Origin: Actinomycetota bacterium
GTDB lineage: Bacteria > Actinomycetota > Actinomycetes > Nanopelagicales > Nanopelagicaceae
Length of the DNA: 34,802 nucleotides
Reading direction: 5' to 3'
Assembly (NCBI GenBank): GCA_010024385.1
Contig: RGHD01000008.1
Coordinates: forward strand, 1 to 34,802
The translations under genes were made by a program, and so were the position numbers. How positions within the stretch are numbered: position 1 is the stretch's first letter; each line of letters begins with the position of its first letter. Under the pieces are notes generated by a model. The model searched no databases, was not told where the DNA came from, and saw only the letters and a list, made by a program, of their open reading frames with translations. Shown piece by piece: positions 1 through 10,569 of the stretch.

Positions 1-852
1 GCCTTTGGCCATGTTCACTTCTTTGGTCCATATCTCTATCGCACTAACTTCTGGGCAACAACTGAGGAAGAAGAGTGCAAGCGCGCACTAGAGCATCTTG
101 AACAAACAATTATCTTTGAAGGTCCAACAACAATTGCTGCAATCTTGATTGAATCAGTTCCAGGAACTGCTGGTGTGTTAATGCCACCTAAGGGATATCT
201 TGATGGAATCCGTGCGTTGTGTGATAAATACAAGATTCTATGGATTGCAGATGAAGTCATGTCTGGCTTTGGTCGCACAGGTAAGTGGTTTGCTTATCAA
301 CACAGTGCGGCAGTTCCAGATCTGATTACTTTTGCCAAGGGTGTTACCTCTGGTTACGTCCAGCTTGGTGGCGTAGTAATAAGTGATGCAATTGCAAAAA
401 CCTTTGATGAAAAGGTATTTCCTGGCGGCCTGACATACATGGGCCACCCATTGGCATGTGCTACTGCGGTTGCAACTATCGATGTCATGAAGGAAGAGAA
501 GATGCTGGAAAACGCCACAATGATCGGTGAAAGCGTTCTTGGACCTGGCTTAAAAGAGTTAGCTAAGAAGCACAAAGTTATTGGCGATATCCGCGGCGCA
601 GGTGTGTTCTGGGGCGTGGATATGGTCTCTGATCGCGCAACACATGAGCCACTAGCTCCATACGGTGCATCAAGTCCTGCAATGAATGAGTTAGTGGCTG
701 CATGTAAGAAGCATGGATTAATGCCATTTAATAACTTCAACCGCATTCACTTGTGCCCACCATGCAATATTTCAGTAGAAGATGCAAAGCTGGGTCTTGA
801 GATGTTGGATAAGGCGCTTAGCGAAATCGGAAAGTATTACACCGGCGCCTAA
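1..852 (+). CDS. Class III PLP-dependent aminotransferase (taurine/beta-alanine:pyruvate type), 5' truncated by window edge
   Basis: Open frame from base 1 (AFGHVHFFGPYLYRTNFW...), IADEVMSGFGRTGKWFA and FAKGVTSGY (PLP lysine) motifs typical of class III aminotransferases. Confidence 0.85.
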   Translation, partial: AFGHVHFFGPYLYRTNFWATTEEEECKRALEHLEQTIIFEGPTTIAAILIESVPGTAGVLMPPKGYLDGIRALCDKYKILWIADEVMSGFGRTGKWFAYQHSAAVPDLITFAKGVTSGYVQLGGVVISDAIAKTFDEKVFPGGLTYMGHPLACATAVATIDVMKEEKMLENATMIGESVLGPGLKELAKKHKVIGDIRGAGVFWGVDMVSDRATHEPLAPYGASSPAMNELVAACKKHGLMPFNNFNRIHLCPPCNISVEDAKLGLEMLDKALSEIGKYYTGA

Positions 853-864
853 ATCACAATAAAG

Positions 865-1938
865 CTAGACGTTGAACCTAAATTCAACAACATCTCCATC
901 TGCCATTACGTAATCTTTGCCTTCCATGCGCACTTTTCCTTTAGAGCGCGCTTCGGCAACTGATCCGGCTTGCATCAAATCATCAAATGAAACGATCTCA
1001 GCCTTAATAAAGCCCTTTTGAAAATCAGTGTGAATAACACCTGCAGCAACTGGTGCGGTGTCACCTTTATGAATAGTCCAAGCGCGAACCTCTTTAGGTC
1101 CTGCAGTTAAGTAAGTCTGCAAGCCTAGAGTTCTAAAACCAACGTGGGCTAAAGTTGCAAGCCCTGGTTCTTCTAAACCAATTGATTGCAAAAGCTCGAG
1201 TGCATCTTCATCACTGAGTTCTGCTAGCTCTGCTTCAGTCTTTGCATCTAAAAAGATTGCCTCTGCTGGTGCCACAAGTGCTTGCAGTTTTTTTCGAAGT
1301 TCACCATCATTTAACTCGGCAGCATCCACGTTAAAAACATAGAGAAATGGCTTTGCAGTAAGTAGGTGAAGCTCGGCTAGATCTTCTCGGTTAATAGAGC
1401 TTTGTGAAAGTGGGCGACCAGATTGCAGCCATTGATTTGCAGCCTTTGCTGCCTCTAGTGCTGGGGCTTTCTCTTTTGCAACGCGTACTTCTTTTTCAAG
1501 ACGTGGGATTGCCTTTTCAATTGTTTGCAGGTCGGCCAGCGCTAACTCGGTATTAATCGTTTCAATATCACTGGCTGGGTCAATGCGGCCATCAACGTGA
1601 ACAACATCGCTATCGTTAAATACTCGAATAACTTGGCAGATTGCATCGGTTTCACGGATATTTGCTAAAAACTTATTGCCAAGGCCGGCACCTTCTGATG
1701 CGCCTTTAACAATCCCTGCGATATCAACAAATGAAAGTGCAGCTGGCAGAATCTTTTGTGAGCCATAGATAGTTGCCAGCTTTGCCAAGCGATCATCTGG
1801 CACACCAACTACTCCAACGTTGGGCTCAATGGTTGCAAAGGGATAGTTAGCTGCTAGGACGTTGTTCTTGGTCAATGCGTTGAAAAGGGTGGATTTACCC
1901 ACATTTGGCAGACCGACGATTCCGATAGACAGGCTCAT
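865..1938 (-). CDS. ychF: Redox-regulated ATPase/GTPase YchF (Obg family)
   Basis: [16 protein letters not shown]-loop, [21 protein letters not shown]-terminal TGS domain; full length 357 aa. Confidence 0.95.
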   Translation of the reverse strand: MSLSIGIVGLPNVGKSTLFNALTKNNVLAANYPFATIEPNVGVVGVPDDRLAKLATIYGSQKILPAALSFVDIAGIVKGASEGAGLGNKFLANIRETDAICQVIRVFNDSDVVHVDGRIDPASDIETINTELALADLQTIEKAIPRLEKEVRVAKEKAPALEAAKAANQWLQSGRPLSQSSINREDLAELHLLTAKPFLYVFNVDAAELNDGELRKKLQALVAPAEAIFLDAKTEAELAELSDEDALELLQSIGLEEPGLATLAHVGFRTLGLQTYLTAGPKEVRAWTIHKGDTAPVAAGVIHTDFQKGFIKAEIVSFDDLMQAGSVAEARSKGKVRMEGKDYVMADGDVVEFRFNV

Positions 1939-1989
1939 AGTGGGTAGAGCCTACGCGGGATTGTCAGTGCAAACTGCCACGATAGGCCC

Positions 1990-3141
1990 ATGCCCGCATA
2001 TGTAGTAACCCTTCTCATAGGCCTGATGGCCGGTGCCGCTATTGGATATCTAGTTGCACGCCTTAAATCTGCATCCTCTGTCGCAGATCGCGCACTTCTT
2101 GATGATTACAAATCTCAGTTAGAAGCAGAGCGCAGCAAAACAGAGTCAGCCGTTAAGTTAAATGCAGAGCTCGTTGCAATGAAAGAGTCAGTTGAAAAAC
2201 TCTCCACCCAAGCCAATGAGGCAAACCGCATTCGCACAGAGGCTGAAGCAAAGTTAAATACAACAATTCTTGAGATGCGCCGCGCCTCTGAATCAATCTT
2301 TGATGAAACAAAAAAGATTGCTGGCGCACTTTCTAACTCACAAACACGCGGCAAATTTGGTGAAGCCCAACTTGAACTATTACTTCAAGGTGCTGGCCTT
2401 CGCGAAGATCACGAGTATTTCCGACAGAAATCAACGACTGATTCAGATTCATCAGGTATTCCAGATATCACTGTGAAGATGCCTGGTGGAAGTCATATCT
2501 TTATCGATTCAAAGTTTCCTTTTGATCGCTTCTTAGAAGCCTTTGATCCAGCTAATGAGGCAGATCGTGATGAGCTCTTGCAGGCTCACACTAAAGATTT
2601 GCTCAAGCACATCGAAGCCTTAGCAAAGCGCGGCTATCACAAGTCCCAAGGCTCTCCAGATTTCGTCGTTCTCTTTGTTCCCTTTGAGACTTTGTTATCT
2701 GAGGCCCTTCGCCTGGATTCAAATCTTCTCGAAAAGGCTTTTAAAGTGGGCGTAACTGTTGCCACACCAACTTCCATGATGGCGCTACTTCGCACCATTG
2801 GCTATATCTTCACACGCAATAAGTTGGCTGAGAATGCTGATGAGATTCAAAAGGTTGCAAGTACGTTCTTGAAAAACATCACTCTCCTACACACCAAGAT
2901 TGTGGCAGTTGGTAAAGCTATTTCATCAACATCTAAAGCCTATGAAGATCTCGTGCCAACTGCTGAAAAAACTGTTCTTAGCCCAGCCCGTCGCATCCAT
3001 AACTTGGGTGTTACTGGCGATAAAGATAAACTGGCTATTGAGTACCCAGAGGCACCGGCATCTGTTCGTGAGCTAAAAAACGATGAATTAGGCGATGATG
3101 ACTTTATTGATGCAGAAGAGATAACAGATGGAGATAGGTAA
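1990..3141 (+). CDS. rmuC: DNA recombination protein RmuC
   Basis: N-terminal TM plus coiled coil, then RGKFGEAQLELLLQGAGL, IDSKFPFDRF, FVPFE motifs. Confidence 0.9.
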   Translation: MPAYVVTLLIGLMAGAAIGYLVARLKSASSVADRALLDDYKSQLEAERSKTESAVKLNAELVAMKESVEKLSTQANEANRIRTEAEAKLNTTILEMRRASESIFDETKKIAGALSNSQTRGKFGEAQLELLLQGAGLREDHEYFRQKSTTDSDSSGIPDITVKMPGGSHIFIDSKFPFDRFLEAFDPANEADRDELLQAHTKDLLKHIEALAKRGYHKSQGSPDFVVLFVPFETLLSEALRLDSNLLEKAFKVGVTVATPTSMMALLRTIGYIFTRNKLAENADEIQKVASTFLKNITLLHTKIVAVGKAISSTSKAYEDLVPTAEKTVLSPARRIHNLGVTGDKDKLAIEYPEAPASVRELKNDELGDDDFIDAEEITDGDR

Positions 3142-3552
3142 ATGAGCACCGTAACTAAGTTGGCGATTCAGGGCCCTGGACTTAAAAAACAAGGCATCGT
3201 CGTGCTGCAGAGCTTCTTTATTGGTTTCTTTACTTTCATTGAACTCTGGCTGCGCAGTGGCGTTGGAATTCTTACCGGGGTAATGATTCTTCTTTCTTTC
3301 TATGGCGCACTTCGCTTTGGTCGCCCTGGCACAACCTATGTCTCTGTTGTTACTCCACCACTAGCTTTTGCAGCCAACGCTCTTTTCTGGATAATGATCT
3401 TTGATGGCTTTAGACCTTCACGCGTTGGTATTGATTTCATTGCAGCACTTGCCAGTGTGGCACCGTTTTTAATCATTGGCGCTGCTTATGGCTGGTTTGT
3501 TTATTTAAATGCAAAGGCGAAAACTAAGCCTTCTAAAGTCCGTAGAGATTAA
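3142..3552 (+). CDS. Conserved actinobacterial membrane protein (DUF6542-like)
   Basis: 136 aa, several hydrophobic segments, lies directly after rmuC as in related Actinobacteria. Confidence 0.6.
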   Translation: MSTVTKLAIQGPGLKKQGIVVLQSFFIGFFTFIELWLRSGVGILTGVMILLSFYGALRFGRPGTTYVSVVTPPLAFAANALFWIMIFDGFRPSRVGIDFIAALASVAPFLIIGAAYGWFVYLNAKAKTKPSKVRRD

Positions 3553-4505
3553 ACCTGACCAGCAGCTTTCAAATCTTTTCGAAGCTCTGGAGGCAATGCA
3601 AAGAGCAGTGACTCCTCCATTGCTGTAATAGTTTCAACATCGCTATAACCATGCTCGGCTAGGGTCTTTAAAACATCAGTAACTAAGATCTCTGGAACAG
3701 ATGCACCGCTCGTTAATCCAATAGTTTCAACTCCGCTCAACCACTCATCTTGAATCTGCTCGGCATAATCAACTAAATACGATGCTTTTGCACCATACTC
3801 TAGGGCTACTTCAACCAAGCGCACAGAGTTAGAAGAATTCTTAGATCCAACAACAATAACAAGATCTGCTTGTGGGGCGATAGTTTTAATCGCTTCTTGG
3901 CGGTTTTGCGTGGCATAGCAAATATCATCACTAGGTGGATCTTGAATCTCTGGAAAACGTTGCTTCAAGATTGCCACAGCTTCAAGAGTTTCATCAACAC
4001 TGAGTGTGGTTTGTGATAGCCAGACAAGTTTCTTTCCTGGAGTTGGTTCAACTGTTCGAGCACCATCTAGGCCATCAACAATTCGCACCTGACCGATTGC
4101 TTCACCTGCTGTGCCCTCAACTTCCTCATGACCATGGTGGCCAATGAGCAAGATTTCAGCATCTTCTGCAGCAAAGCGCTTTGCTTCCATATGCACTTTA
4201 GTTACAAGTGGACATGTTGCATCAATTGTCTTTAATGATCTGGCAGCTGCCTGTTGATGAACCAGTGGTGCAACTCCATGGGCTGAGAAAACAACAGTTT
4301 TACCCTCTGGAACTTCATCAGTTTCATCAACAAAGATGGCACCTTTTGATTCCAAACTGGCAACAACGTGGACGTTGTGCACAATCTGCTTTCTGACATA
4401 AACAGGTGCTCCATAGAGCTCCAAGGCTTTTTCTACCGTGATAACAGCGCGGTCAACACCTGCGCAATATCCGCGGGGCGCAGCAAGTAGAACTCTCTTA
4501 GCCAT
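3549..4505 (-). CDS. ispH: 4-hydroxy-3-methylbut-2-enyl diphosphate reductase
   Basis: [36 protein letters not shown] motifs; 318 aa. Confidence 0.96.
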   Translation of the reverse strand: MAKRVLLAAPRGYCAGVDRAVITVEKALELYGAPVYVRKQIVHNVHVVASLESKGAIFVDETDEVPEGKTVVFSAHGVAPLVHQQAAARSLKTIDATCPLVTKVHMEAKRFAAEDAEILLIGHHGHEEVEGTAGEAIGQVRIVDGLDGARTVEPTPGKKLVWLSQTTLSVDETLEAVAILKQRFPEIQDPPSDDICYATQNRQEAIKTIAPQADLVIVVGSKNSSNSVRLVEVALEYGAKASYLVDYAEQIQDEWLSGVETIGLTSGASVPEILVTDVLKTLAEHGYSDVETITAMEESLLFALPPELRKDLKAAGQV

Positions 4506-4511
4506 GAGGGG

Positions 4512-4524
4512 AGTCTATTAGGCT
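4512..4524. promoter_or_regulatory. Back-to-back -10 elements for ispH (-) and xseA (+)
   Basis: AGTCTAtTAGGCT: - strand TAGACT + 6 nt + ATG (4505); + strand TAGGCT + 6 nt + ATG (4531). Confidence 0.6.
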
Positions 4525-4530
4525 GGGCAC

Positions 4531-5745
4531 ATGTTCGAAACTTCAAGTGAATCCCCCGCGCCTGTGCGGGTGGTCACTGAAGCAATAAAAGAATATGTAG
4601 ATCGCCTTGGCCCTATCTGGGTAGAAGGTGAAATCTCAGAGATCAATGAACGCAGCGGCATGATGGCTTTTATTCGCCTGCGCGATCCCAGCGTTGATAT
4701 GTCCTTATCGGTGATGTGTCACAAATCAGTTATTGCAGCGATTCAACCTTTGCCAGCTAATGCGCGAGTAGTGATGTATGCAAAGCCATCGTGGTATACA
4801 AAAAACGGCTCCCTTACTTTATCTGCCCGAGAAATCCGCCAAGTGGGTGTGGGTGAATTACTTGCCCGCCTTGAAGCGCTAAAAACTCTGCTTGCCTCGC
4901 AAGGTCTCTTTGATTCAGATCGAAAAGTTAGTTTGCCGCTGTTGCCAAAAAAGATTGGTCTTATCTGCGGTCGCAATACCGATGCTGAAAAAGATGTTGT
5001 TGAAAATGCCAAGCGCCGCTGGCCCAGCGTTGAATTTGAAATCCGTGAGGTCACTGTGCAGGGCGCTGCAGCAGTATCTGAAGTATCAGAGGCTTTGCGC
5101 GAACTTGAAGCCAATAAAGATGTTGAAGTAATCATTATTACAAGAGGCGGCGGCTCCTTTGAAGATCTCCTGCCCTTTAGCGATGAGTCATTAGTGCGAC
5201 TGGCAGCATCCTGTTTAACTCCGATTGTTAGCGCCATCGGCCATGAAAAAGACTCACCGCTACTTGATTTAGTTGCAGATTTTCGAGCATCAACTCCCAC
5301 CGATGCCGCAAAGCGGGTAGTGCCAGATATAGCAGAAGAAATAGAGATGATTTCAAAGCTGACCGATAGAGCCCGCCGCACATTGCTGGCTCGTATTGAA
5401 ATGGAATCAACCCGCATAAAATCCTTTAAAGATCGCCCCGTGATGAGAGATCCCCACGTAATCATCACCTCTCGCGCCGAAATCATTTCAGCTCTTAAAG
5501 ATCGTGCCCACCGATCTTTTGCCAGCCATGTCAAAGTTGCCAAAGAAGAGTTAGTACAAATCAAGGCCCGTGTTCGAGCTCTATCACCGCAGGCAACCTT
5601 GGATCGTGGTTACTCAGTAGTTCAATTAGCTAACGGCGATATCGCCCGTGATGCAACGAAGTTAAAAGCAGGCGATGTATTGCGCTTGCGCCTTGCAAAG
5701 GGCGAGACCAATGCCACAGTGACGCCGAATAATACAAAGGAGTAG
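4531..5745 (+). CDS. xseA: Exodeoxyribonuclease VII large subunit
   Basis: WVEGEISE, TRGGGSFEDLLPFSDE, AIGHEKDSPLLDLVADFRASTPTDAA motifs. Confidence 0.96.
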   Translation: MFETSSESPAPVRVVTEAIKEYVDRLGPIWVEGEISEINERSGMMAFIRLRDPSVDMSLSVMCHKSVIAAIQPLPANARVVMYAKPSWYTKNGSLTLSAREIRQVGVGELLARLEALKTLLASQGLFDSDRKVSLPLLPKKIGLICGRNTDAEKDVVENAKRRWPSVEFEIREVTVQGAAAVSEVSEALRELEANKDVEVIIITRGGGSFEDLLPFSDESLVRLAASCLTPIVSAIGHEKDSPLLDLVADFRASTPTDAAKRVVPDIAEEIEMISKLTDRARRTLLARIEMESTRIKSFKDRPVMRDPHVIITSRAEIISALKDRAHRSFASHVKVAKEELVQIKARVRALSPQATLDRGYSVVQLANGDIARDATKLKAGDVLRLRLAKGETNATVTPNNTKE

Positions 5746-5754
5746 ATTTAGCCC

Positions 5755-5952
5755 ATGAGTGAAAAGAAGATTTCTTACGAAGCTGCCCGAGATGAGTTAG
5801 CCGAAGTTGTTGAATCCCTTGAAGATGGCAGTGCCACACTTGAGCAATCACTCAAGCTCTGGGAGCGCGGTGAAGAGCTAGCCAAGATCTGTCAGGAATG
5901 GCTAGATGGGGCAAAGAAGAAGTTAGATTCTGCAAAGCCGGCGGCGAAGTAA
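5755..5952 (+). CDS. xseB: Exodeoxyribonuclease VII small subunit
   Basis: 65 aa, SYEAARDELAEVVESLEDGSATLEQSLKLWERGEELAK; directly after xseA. Confidence 0.93.
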   Translation: MSEKKISYEAARDELAEVVESLEDGSATLEQSLKLWERGEELAKICQEWLDGAKKKLDSAKPAAK

Positions 5953-5958
5953 AAAACA

Positions 5959-7611
5959 ATGTCGCCTACTTTTTCCTACTCACAACTGCTCCCCCTTGGA
6001 AAAGATGAGACGAAATACCGTCTTGTCAGCAAAGAGGGCGTGAAGGTTGTAAAGCTAGGCGATAGGCAGTTTCTAGAAGTAGCACCTGAAGCCCTTTCAA
6101 AGCTAACAGAAGAGGCAATCCACGATATTTCCCATTACCTGCGCCCTGATCATTTGGCGCAGTTAGCAAATATCATCAAAGATCCAGAGGCCTCACCTAA
6201 TGATCGCTTTGTTGCAACCGATCTTTTAAAAAATGCCAACATATCTGCCGGTGGAATCTTGCCGATGTGCCAAGACACTGGCACCGCCCTTGTCATGGCT
6301 AAAAAAGGCCAACACGTATTAACAACTTCTAACGATGAAGTAGCGATTTCTCAAGGTATTTATGATGCCTTTACCAAGTTGAACCTGCGCTATTCACAGC
6401 TGGCACCAGTCACAACCTGGGAAGAGAAAAACACTGGCAATAACCTGCCTGCCCAGATTGAAATCTATGCTGACAGTGAGCATGCCGATGAATACAACTT
6501 CTTATTCATCGCCAAAGGCGGCGGAAGTGCTAACAAGTCTTTCCTCTATCAAGAGACTAAGGCGATTCTCAATCCCAACTCCTTCATGGCCTGGCTTGAT
6601 GAAAAGCTGCGCTCTATTGGAACGGCTGCTTGTCCGCCGTATCACTTGGCAATTGTCATCGGTGGAACCAGCGCCGAACACACCGTTAAAACTGCCAAGC
6701 TAGCTAGTACTAAGTATTTGGATTCACTGCCAACAAAAGGTGATGCTGCAACTGGTCATGGTTTCCGCGACCTTGAATTAGAGCAACAAGTCTTAGAGCT
6801 CACTCGCACCTTAGGCATCGGCGCCCAGTTTGGTGGCAAGTATTTCTGCCACGATGTTCGAGTTGTGAGATTGCCTAGACATGGTGCATCACTTCCTATC
6901 GCCATTGCAGTTTCCTGTTCTGCCGATCGCCAGGCCAAGGCCAAGATCACCAAAGAGGGCATATTCCTTGAGCAATTAGAGCAAGATCCAGCCCACTTCT
7001 TGCCTGAAACAACCGATGAGCATTTAAATGATGATGTTGTAGCCATTGATTTAAATCAGCCAATGGATGCCATCAGAGCCCAGCTTTCAAAATACCCAGT
7101 AAAGACTCGATTGTCATTGACTGGCACGTTAGTTGTTGCCCGCGATTTAGCACATGCAAAAATTAAAGAGGCGATGGATGCTGGTGCTCCAATGCCTGAG
7201 TATCTAAAGAAATATGCCGTGTATTACGCAGGTCCTGCAAAGACTCCTGCCGGTTATGCCTCTGGCTCTTTTGGTCCAACTACTGCAGGTCGCATGGACT
7301 CCTACGTTGAATATTTCCAATCCAAGGGCGGCTCACATGTCATGCTGGCAAAAGGAAATCGCTCTAAGGCTGTGACCGATGCCTGCAAAACCTATGGCGG
7401 TTTCTACTTAGGTTCTATCGGCGGTCCTGCTGCCAGATTGGCGCAAGATTGCATCAAGAAAGTTGAAGTTTTAGATTATGAAGAGCTAGGAATGGAAGCG
7501 GTCTGGAAAATCGATGTAGTGGATTTCCCAGCATTTATTGTGGTGGACGATAAAGGCAATGATTTCTTTGCCGAAACCTCAAAGCCATTAACTATTGGAA
7601 GCAAACCTTAA
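5959..7611 (+). CDS. Class I (iron-sulfur) fumarate hydratase
   Basis: 550 aa; [53 protein letters not shown] typical of class I fumarases. Confidence 0.93.
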   Translation: MSPTFSYSQLLPLGKDETKYRLVSKEGVKVVKLGDRQFLEVAPEALSKLTEEAIHDISHYLRPDHLAQLANIIKDPEASPNDRFVATDLLKNANISAGGILPMCQDTGTALVMAKKGQHVLTTSNDEVAISQGIYDAFTKLNLRYSQLAPVTTWEEKNTGNNLPAQIEIYADSEHADEYNFLFIAKGGGSANKSFLYQETKAILNPNSFMAWLDEKLRSIGTAACPPYHLAIVIGGTSAEHTVKTAKLASTKYLDSLPTKGDAATGHGFRDLELEQQVLELTRTLGIGAQFGGKYFCHDVRVVRLPRHGASLPIAIAVSCSADRQAKAKITKEGIFLEQLEQDPAHFLPETTDEHLNDDVVAIDLNQPMDAIRAQLSKYPVKTRLSLTGTLVVARDLAHAKIKEAMDAGAPMPEYLKKYAVYYAGPAKTPAGYASGSFGPTTAGRMDSYVEYFQSKGGSHVMLAKGNRSKAVTDACKTYGGFYLGSIGGPAARLAQDCIKKVEVLDYEELGMEAVWKIDVVDFPAFIVVDDKGNDFFAETSKPLTIGSKP

Positions 7612-7617
7612 AAGCTT

Positions 7618-8205
7618 TTAGTAGTAACGGTGTGATTTCCACTTTGACCATGCTTTGCATGGCGTGTCATAGCGCATGGTGATATAGCGAATTCCCCAAC
7701 GGATCTGAGTCACCGGGTTTGTGCGCCAATCCGTTCCCACCACACTCATCTTCTCAGCTGGCAGAGCTTGGGCAATTCCATGAGCACCTGAGCGATAGTT
7801 ATGAGCTTTGTAGTTCCAATGGCTCTCTTTAGTCCAGAGAGAGTTCAAGCATTCGAACTGAGATTCATTGAATCCATATTCTTGGGTCAAAATCGCCTGA
7901 GCGACTTTTTTAGCACCAATGGCAGTGCGAGCCATTTCAACTGAAGCGCTAATTGCAGAGACCAACGCTAGATCTGAGGAGAACATGGCACCGACTGGTG
8001 TGGAGGCTAAATTGATTGAGCCGTATAAAGCTGCAGCGCTATCTATTGGATTTATGGCCGAAGCCAAAATTGTGGCATCGCTTTCAATTTCAACGGCTGA
8101 GGTCATGGGAAATTCCAGACCGTATGCACTTGGAAGGGCAGAGGATAAAAAGAGCATGGAGGCAACGATGCTCCAGATCGCAATACTCTTGCGCTTGATC
8201 GTCAT
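7618..8205 (-). CDS. Secreted lytic transglycosylase-like (SLT-type) protein
   Basis: N-terminal signal-like segment; C-terminal FECLNSLWTKESHWNYKAHNYRSGAHGIAQALPAEKM...WGIRYITMRYDTPCKAW. Confidence 0.82.
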   Translation of the reverse strand: MTIKRKSIAIWSIVASMLFLSSALPSAYGLEFPMTSAVEIESDATILASAINPIDSAAALYGSINLASTPVGAMFSSDLALVSAISASVEMARTAIGAKKVAQAILTQEYGFNESQFECLNSLWTKESHWNYKAHNYRSGAHGIAQALPAEKMSVVGTDWRTNPVTQIRWGIRYITMRYDTPCKAWSKWKSHRYY

Positions 8206-8388
8206 AGCTCTACTCCTTATCTCTCACCCGCATCAACGACACCGCAAGCCATCAGCCTCGATGTGAGGCTTCATAACTAACGGGGAATGGCTTTAGAGTG
8301 GCGCCTAGGACTGACATCGGCAAATCTAACTGGGCCTAAGTCGCAGATTCACAGAAAATCTTTAGGTGTGGATGGGGTAAAACCGCAG

Positions 8389-8426
8389 GTCACTTAGGGG
8401 AATGTCCGAATTGCCCTAAATGTGAC
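8389..8426 (-). terminator. Hairpin 3' of phoH, candidate terminator
   Basis: Inverted repeat GTCAC-TTAGGG ... CCCTAA-(AT)-GTGAC shortly after the phoH stop; followed on the minus strand by CTGCGGTTTTACC (weak T run). Confidence 0.5.
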
Positions 8427-8438
8427 TGTGATTTTCTT

Positions 8439-9755
8439 TTAGCCCGGTAATGGACCTTCCAGCATCTCGGTCACAAGGGCTGCAATCGGCGAGCGCTCGC
8501 TTCGAGTCAGGGTCACGTGGGCAAAGAGTGGATGGCCCTTCAAAGTTTCAACAACTGCCACCACTCCATCATGGCGACCGACTCGAAGGTTGTCCCTCTG
8601 GCCGATGTCATGGGTCAAAACCACCCTGGAGGCGGTGCCGATTCTAGAGAGCACTGTCAAAAGAACTCCGCGCTCGAGGGACTGCGCTTCATCGACGATG
8701 ACAAAGGAGTCATGAAGGGATCGTCCGCGGATGTGGGTCAGAGGTAGAACCTCAATTAAGCCTCGGTCCACGATCTCATCAATAACCGGCTGGCTAACAA
8801 GTGCGCCTAAGGTGTCAAAGACTGCCTGGGCCCAGGGCGACATCTTCTCGCCCTCACTGCCTGGTAAGTATCCAAGTTCCTGACCGCCCACGGGATAGAG
8901 AGGTCGGAAGATAACTACCTTTTTATGGATGCGCTTTTCCATCACTGCTTCAAGACCTGCGCACAACGCCAACGCCGACTTACCAGTTCCAGCCCGTCCG
9001 CCCATAGAAACGATTCCAATGGAGTCATCCAAAAGCAGATCTAGGGCAATGCGCTGCTCAGCGCTTCGCCCATGCAAACCAAAAGCTGAGCGATCTCCCC
9101 TAACTAACTGCAACTGTTTATCAGCACTCACTCGGGCCAGCGCGCTGCCACGCTCTGAATGCAAAATAACTCCCGTGTGAATAGGCAGGCTATGGGCCGC
9201 TTCATGCTCTGCTCTATCCGAGGAATACAAATCATCAATAACTGATGAGCCAACGGTTAACTCTTCAATTCCAGTCCATCCACTATTGGCAACAAGCTCT
9301 GCCAAATACTCTTGGGCCTCAACACCAACAGATGATGCTTTAACGCGAAGCGGTAAATCCTTAGTAACTAAAACAACGTTCTTGCCATCTGACATTAAGT
9401 TCTTAGCTATGGCCAAAATTCGAGAGTCGTTGGTGCCATCTCGCAAAAAGCCATGGGGTAGAGTGGAAAGGTCGGTGTGGTTGAGTTCCACAGAAAGTGT
9501 TCCACCGTCAGGTGTCACAGTCAGCGGCTGATCGAGTCGGCCATGAGTGATGCGAAGATCATCTAAAGCACGCAGGGCTGCTCGGGCAAAGTAGCCCAGT
9601 TCTGGGTGATCGCGTTTGGTCTCAAGTTCGCCAATAACGGCGATAGGAATGATTACTTCATGTTCGGCAAATCTGTGCAGGGCGCCAGGATCAGCTAATA
9701 AAACGCTGGTATCTAAAACAAAAGTCTTTCTAGAGCTTTGACTCTTAGCAGCCAA
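8439..9755 (-). CDS. phoH: PhoH family protein (PIN domain + PhoH ATPase)
   Basis: [18 protein letters not shown] domain; [13 protein letters not shown] Walker [15 protein letters not shown] start with GAGGAG SD. Confidence 0.9.
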   Translation of the reverse strand: MAAKSQSSRKTFVLDTSVLLADPGALHRFAEHEVIIPIAVIGELETKRDHPELGYFARAALRALDDLRITHGRLDQPLTVTPDGGTLSVELNHTDLSTLPHGFLRDGTNDSRILAIAKNLMSDGKNVVLVTKDLPLRVKASSVGVEAQEYLAELVANSGWTGIEELTVGSSVIDDLYSSDRAEHEAAHSLPIHTGVILHSERGSALARVSADKQLQLVRGDRSAFGLHGRSAEQRIALDLLLDDSIGIVSMGGRAGTGKSALALCAGLEAVMEKRIHKKVVIFRPLYPVGGQELGYLPGSEGEKMSPWAQAVFDTLGALVSQPVIDEIVDRGLIEVLPLTHIRGRSLHDSFVIVDEAQSLERGVLLTVLSRIGTASRVVLTHDIGQRDNLRVGRHDGVVAVVETLKGHPLFAHVTLTRSERSPIAALVTEMLEGPLPG

Positions 9756-9893
9756 TGGCTGGACTCCTCATTTTTAGTTGTACTAGTGGGATATTGCTTC
9801 GGATATGTAAAAAGGTAGAACACCTTGAGGCTAACTCTGTGGCAACACGCGCCTTGGATAAGTTAAATCTTGCAGAAGTTTTGGGCGAAAATC

Positions 9894-10304
9894 TCAACTG
9901 CCGAAACGGCGTTGTCGTAGTGAGTAGGCACGAAGAGCACGTAAGAAATCCACCCGGCGAAAATCTGGCCAATACGCCTCACAAAAGTAAAACTCAGATA
10001 AGGCGCTTTGCCACAAAAGGAAACCACCAAGGCGTTGTTCTCCAGATGTTCTAATGAGCAGCTCTGGATCTGGTTGGCCTGCGGTATATAAAAACTTAGA
10101 AACCTCATCAGCAGTCAAATTCTCTTTAGCTTGATTAAGAGAATGTCCTGACTTTTCCTCTTCCCCAAGATATGACTTCACGGCATCAACAATTTCGCGC
10201 CGGCCCCCATAACTAATAGCCACGTTTACTTCAACGCCATCATTACGGATGGGCTTTAGCCCAGCTAGTTTTTCTGAAAGCCAGAACAACTCGACGTTCT
10301 GCAA
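9894..10304 (-). pseudogene. 5'-truncated (2Z,6E)-FPP synthase/UppS-type cis-prenyltransferase remnant
   Basis: Only the C-terminal half: [21 protein letters not shown]...[36 protein letters not shown]...[24 protein letters not shown]. The N-terminal DGNxRWA catalytic motif is absent; the region upstream is DUF3817 coding sequence. Confidence 0.85.
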
Positions 10305-10569
10305 TCAGTGAGGCAACTGGAAGAGTTCCAGCTAAAAGCAGACCCAGCATCTTCATCAACGACCAACGGGCTTTGACTGAGAATTGCAGTGCGGTCAGGA
10401 TATAAATTGGGTAGAGATAACCGTGCACCATTGGAATCCAAATAATTGAGCTATGTAGATCAGGTAGATCAAAGAGATATTTAACTGGCATATAAACAAA
10501 CCAGAGCAGAAGTGACATAACACCAGAGACAATGGCCATTACTCTAAAACGCACAAGGCTTGATTTCAT
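10243..10569 (-). CDS. DUF3817 family membrane protein
   Basis: [22 protein letters not shown]...[15 protein letters not shown], typical DUF3817; 3' end overlaps the uppS-like remnant in another frame. Confidence 0.82.
   Translation of the reverse strand: MKSSLVRFRVMAIVSGVMSLLLWFVYMPVKYLFDLPDLHSSIIWIPMVHGYLYPIYILTALQFSVKARWSLMKMLGLLLAGTLPVASLIAERRVVLAFRKTSWAKAHP

Noticed and set aside
354-746. 130-aa minus-strand ORF antisense to the aminotransferase
   Set aside because: Shadow of a confidently identified coding frame; no motif or plausible start region.
1939-1989. Bidirectional -10 pair between ychF and rmuC
   Set aside because: A TAGGCT is present for ychF, but spacing is 9 nt and no good -10 sits 6-7 nt before the rmuC ATG.
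4743-5564. 273-aa minus-strand ORF antisense to xseA
   Set aside because: Shadow ORF: Ser/Arg-rich low-complexity translation with no recognisable motif, fully inside a well-supported xseA.
8206-8388. ydaO (c-di-AMP) riboswitch upstream of the lytic transglycosylase
   Set aside because: Context fits, but I could not find the conserved core motifs by eye; kept only as an uncharacterised leader.
9755-10054. 99-aa plus-strand ORF between phoH and the uppS-like remnant
   Set aside because: Antisense to the recognisable cis-prenyltransferase C-terminus; composition not protein-like.
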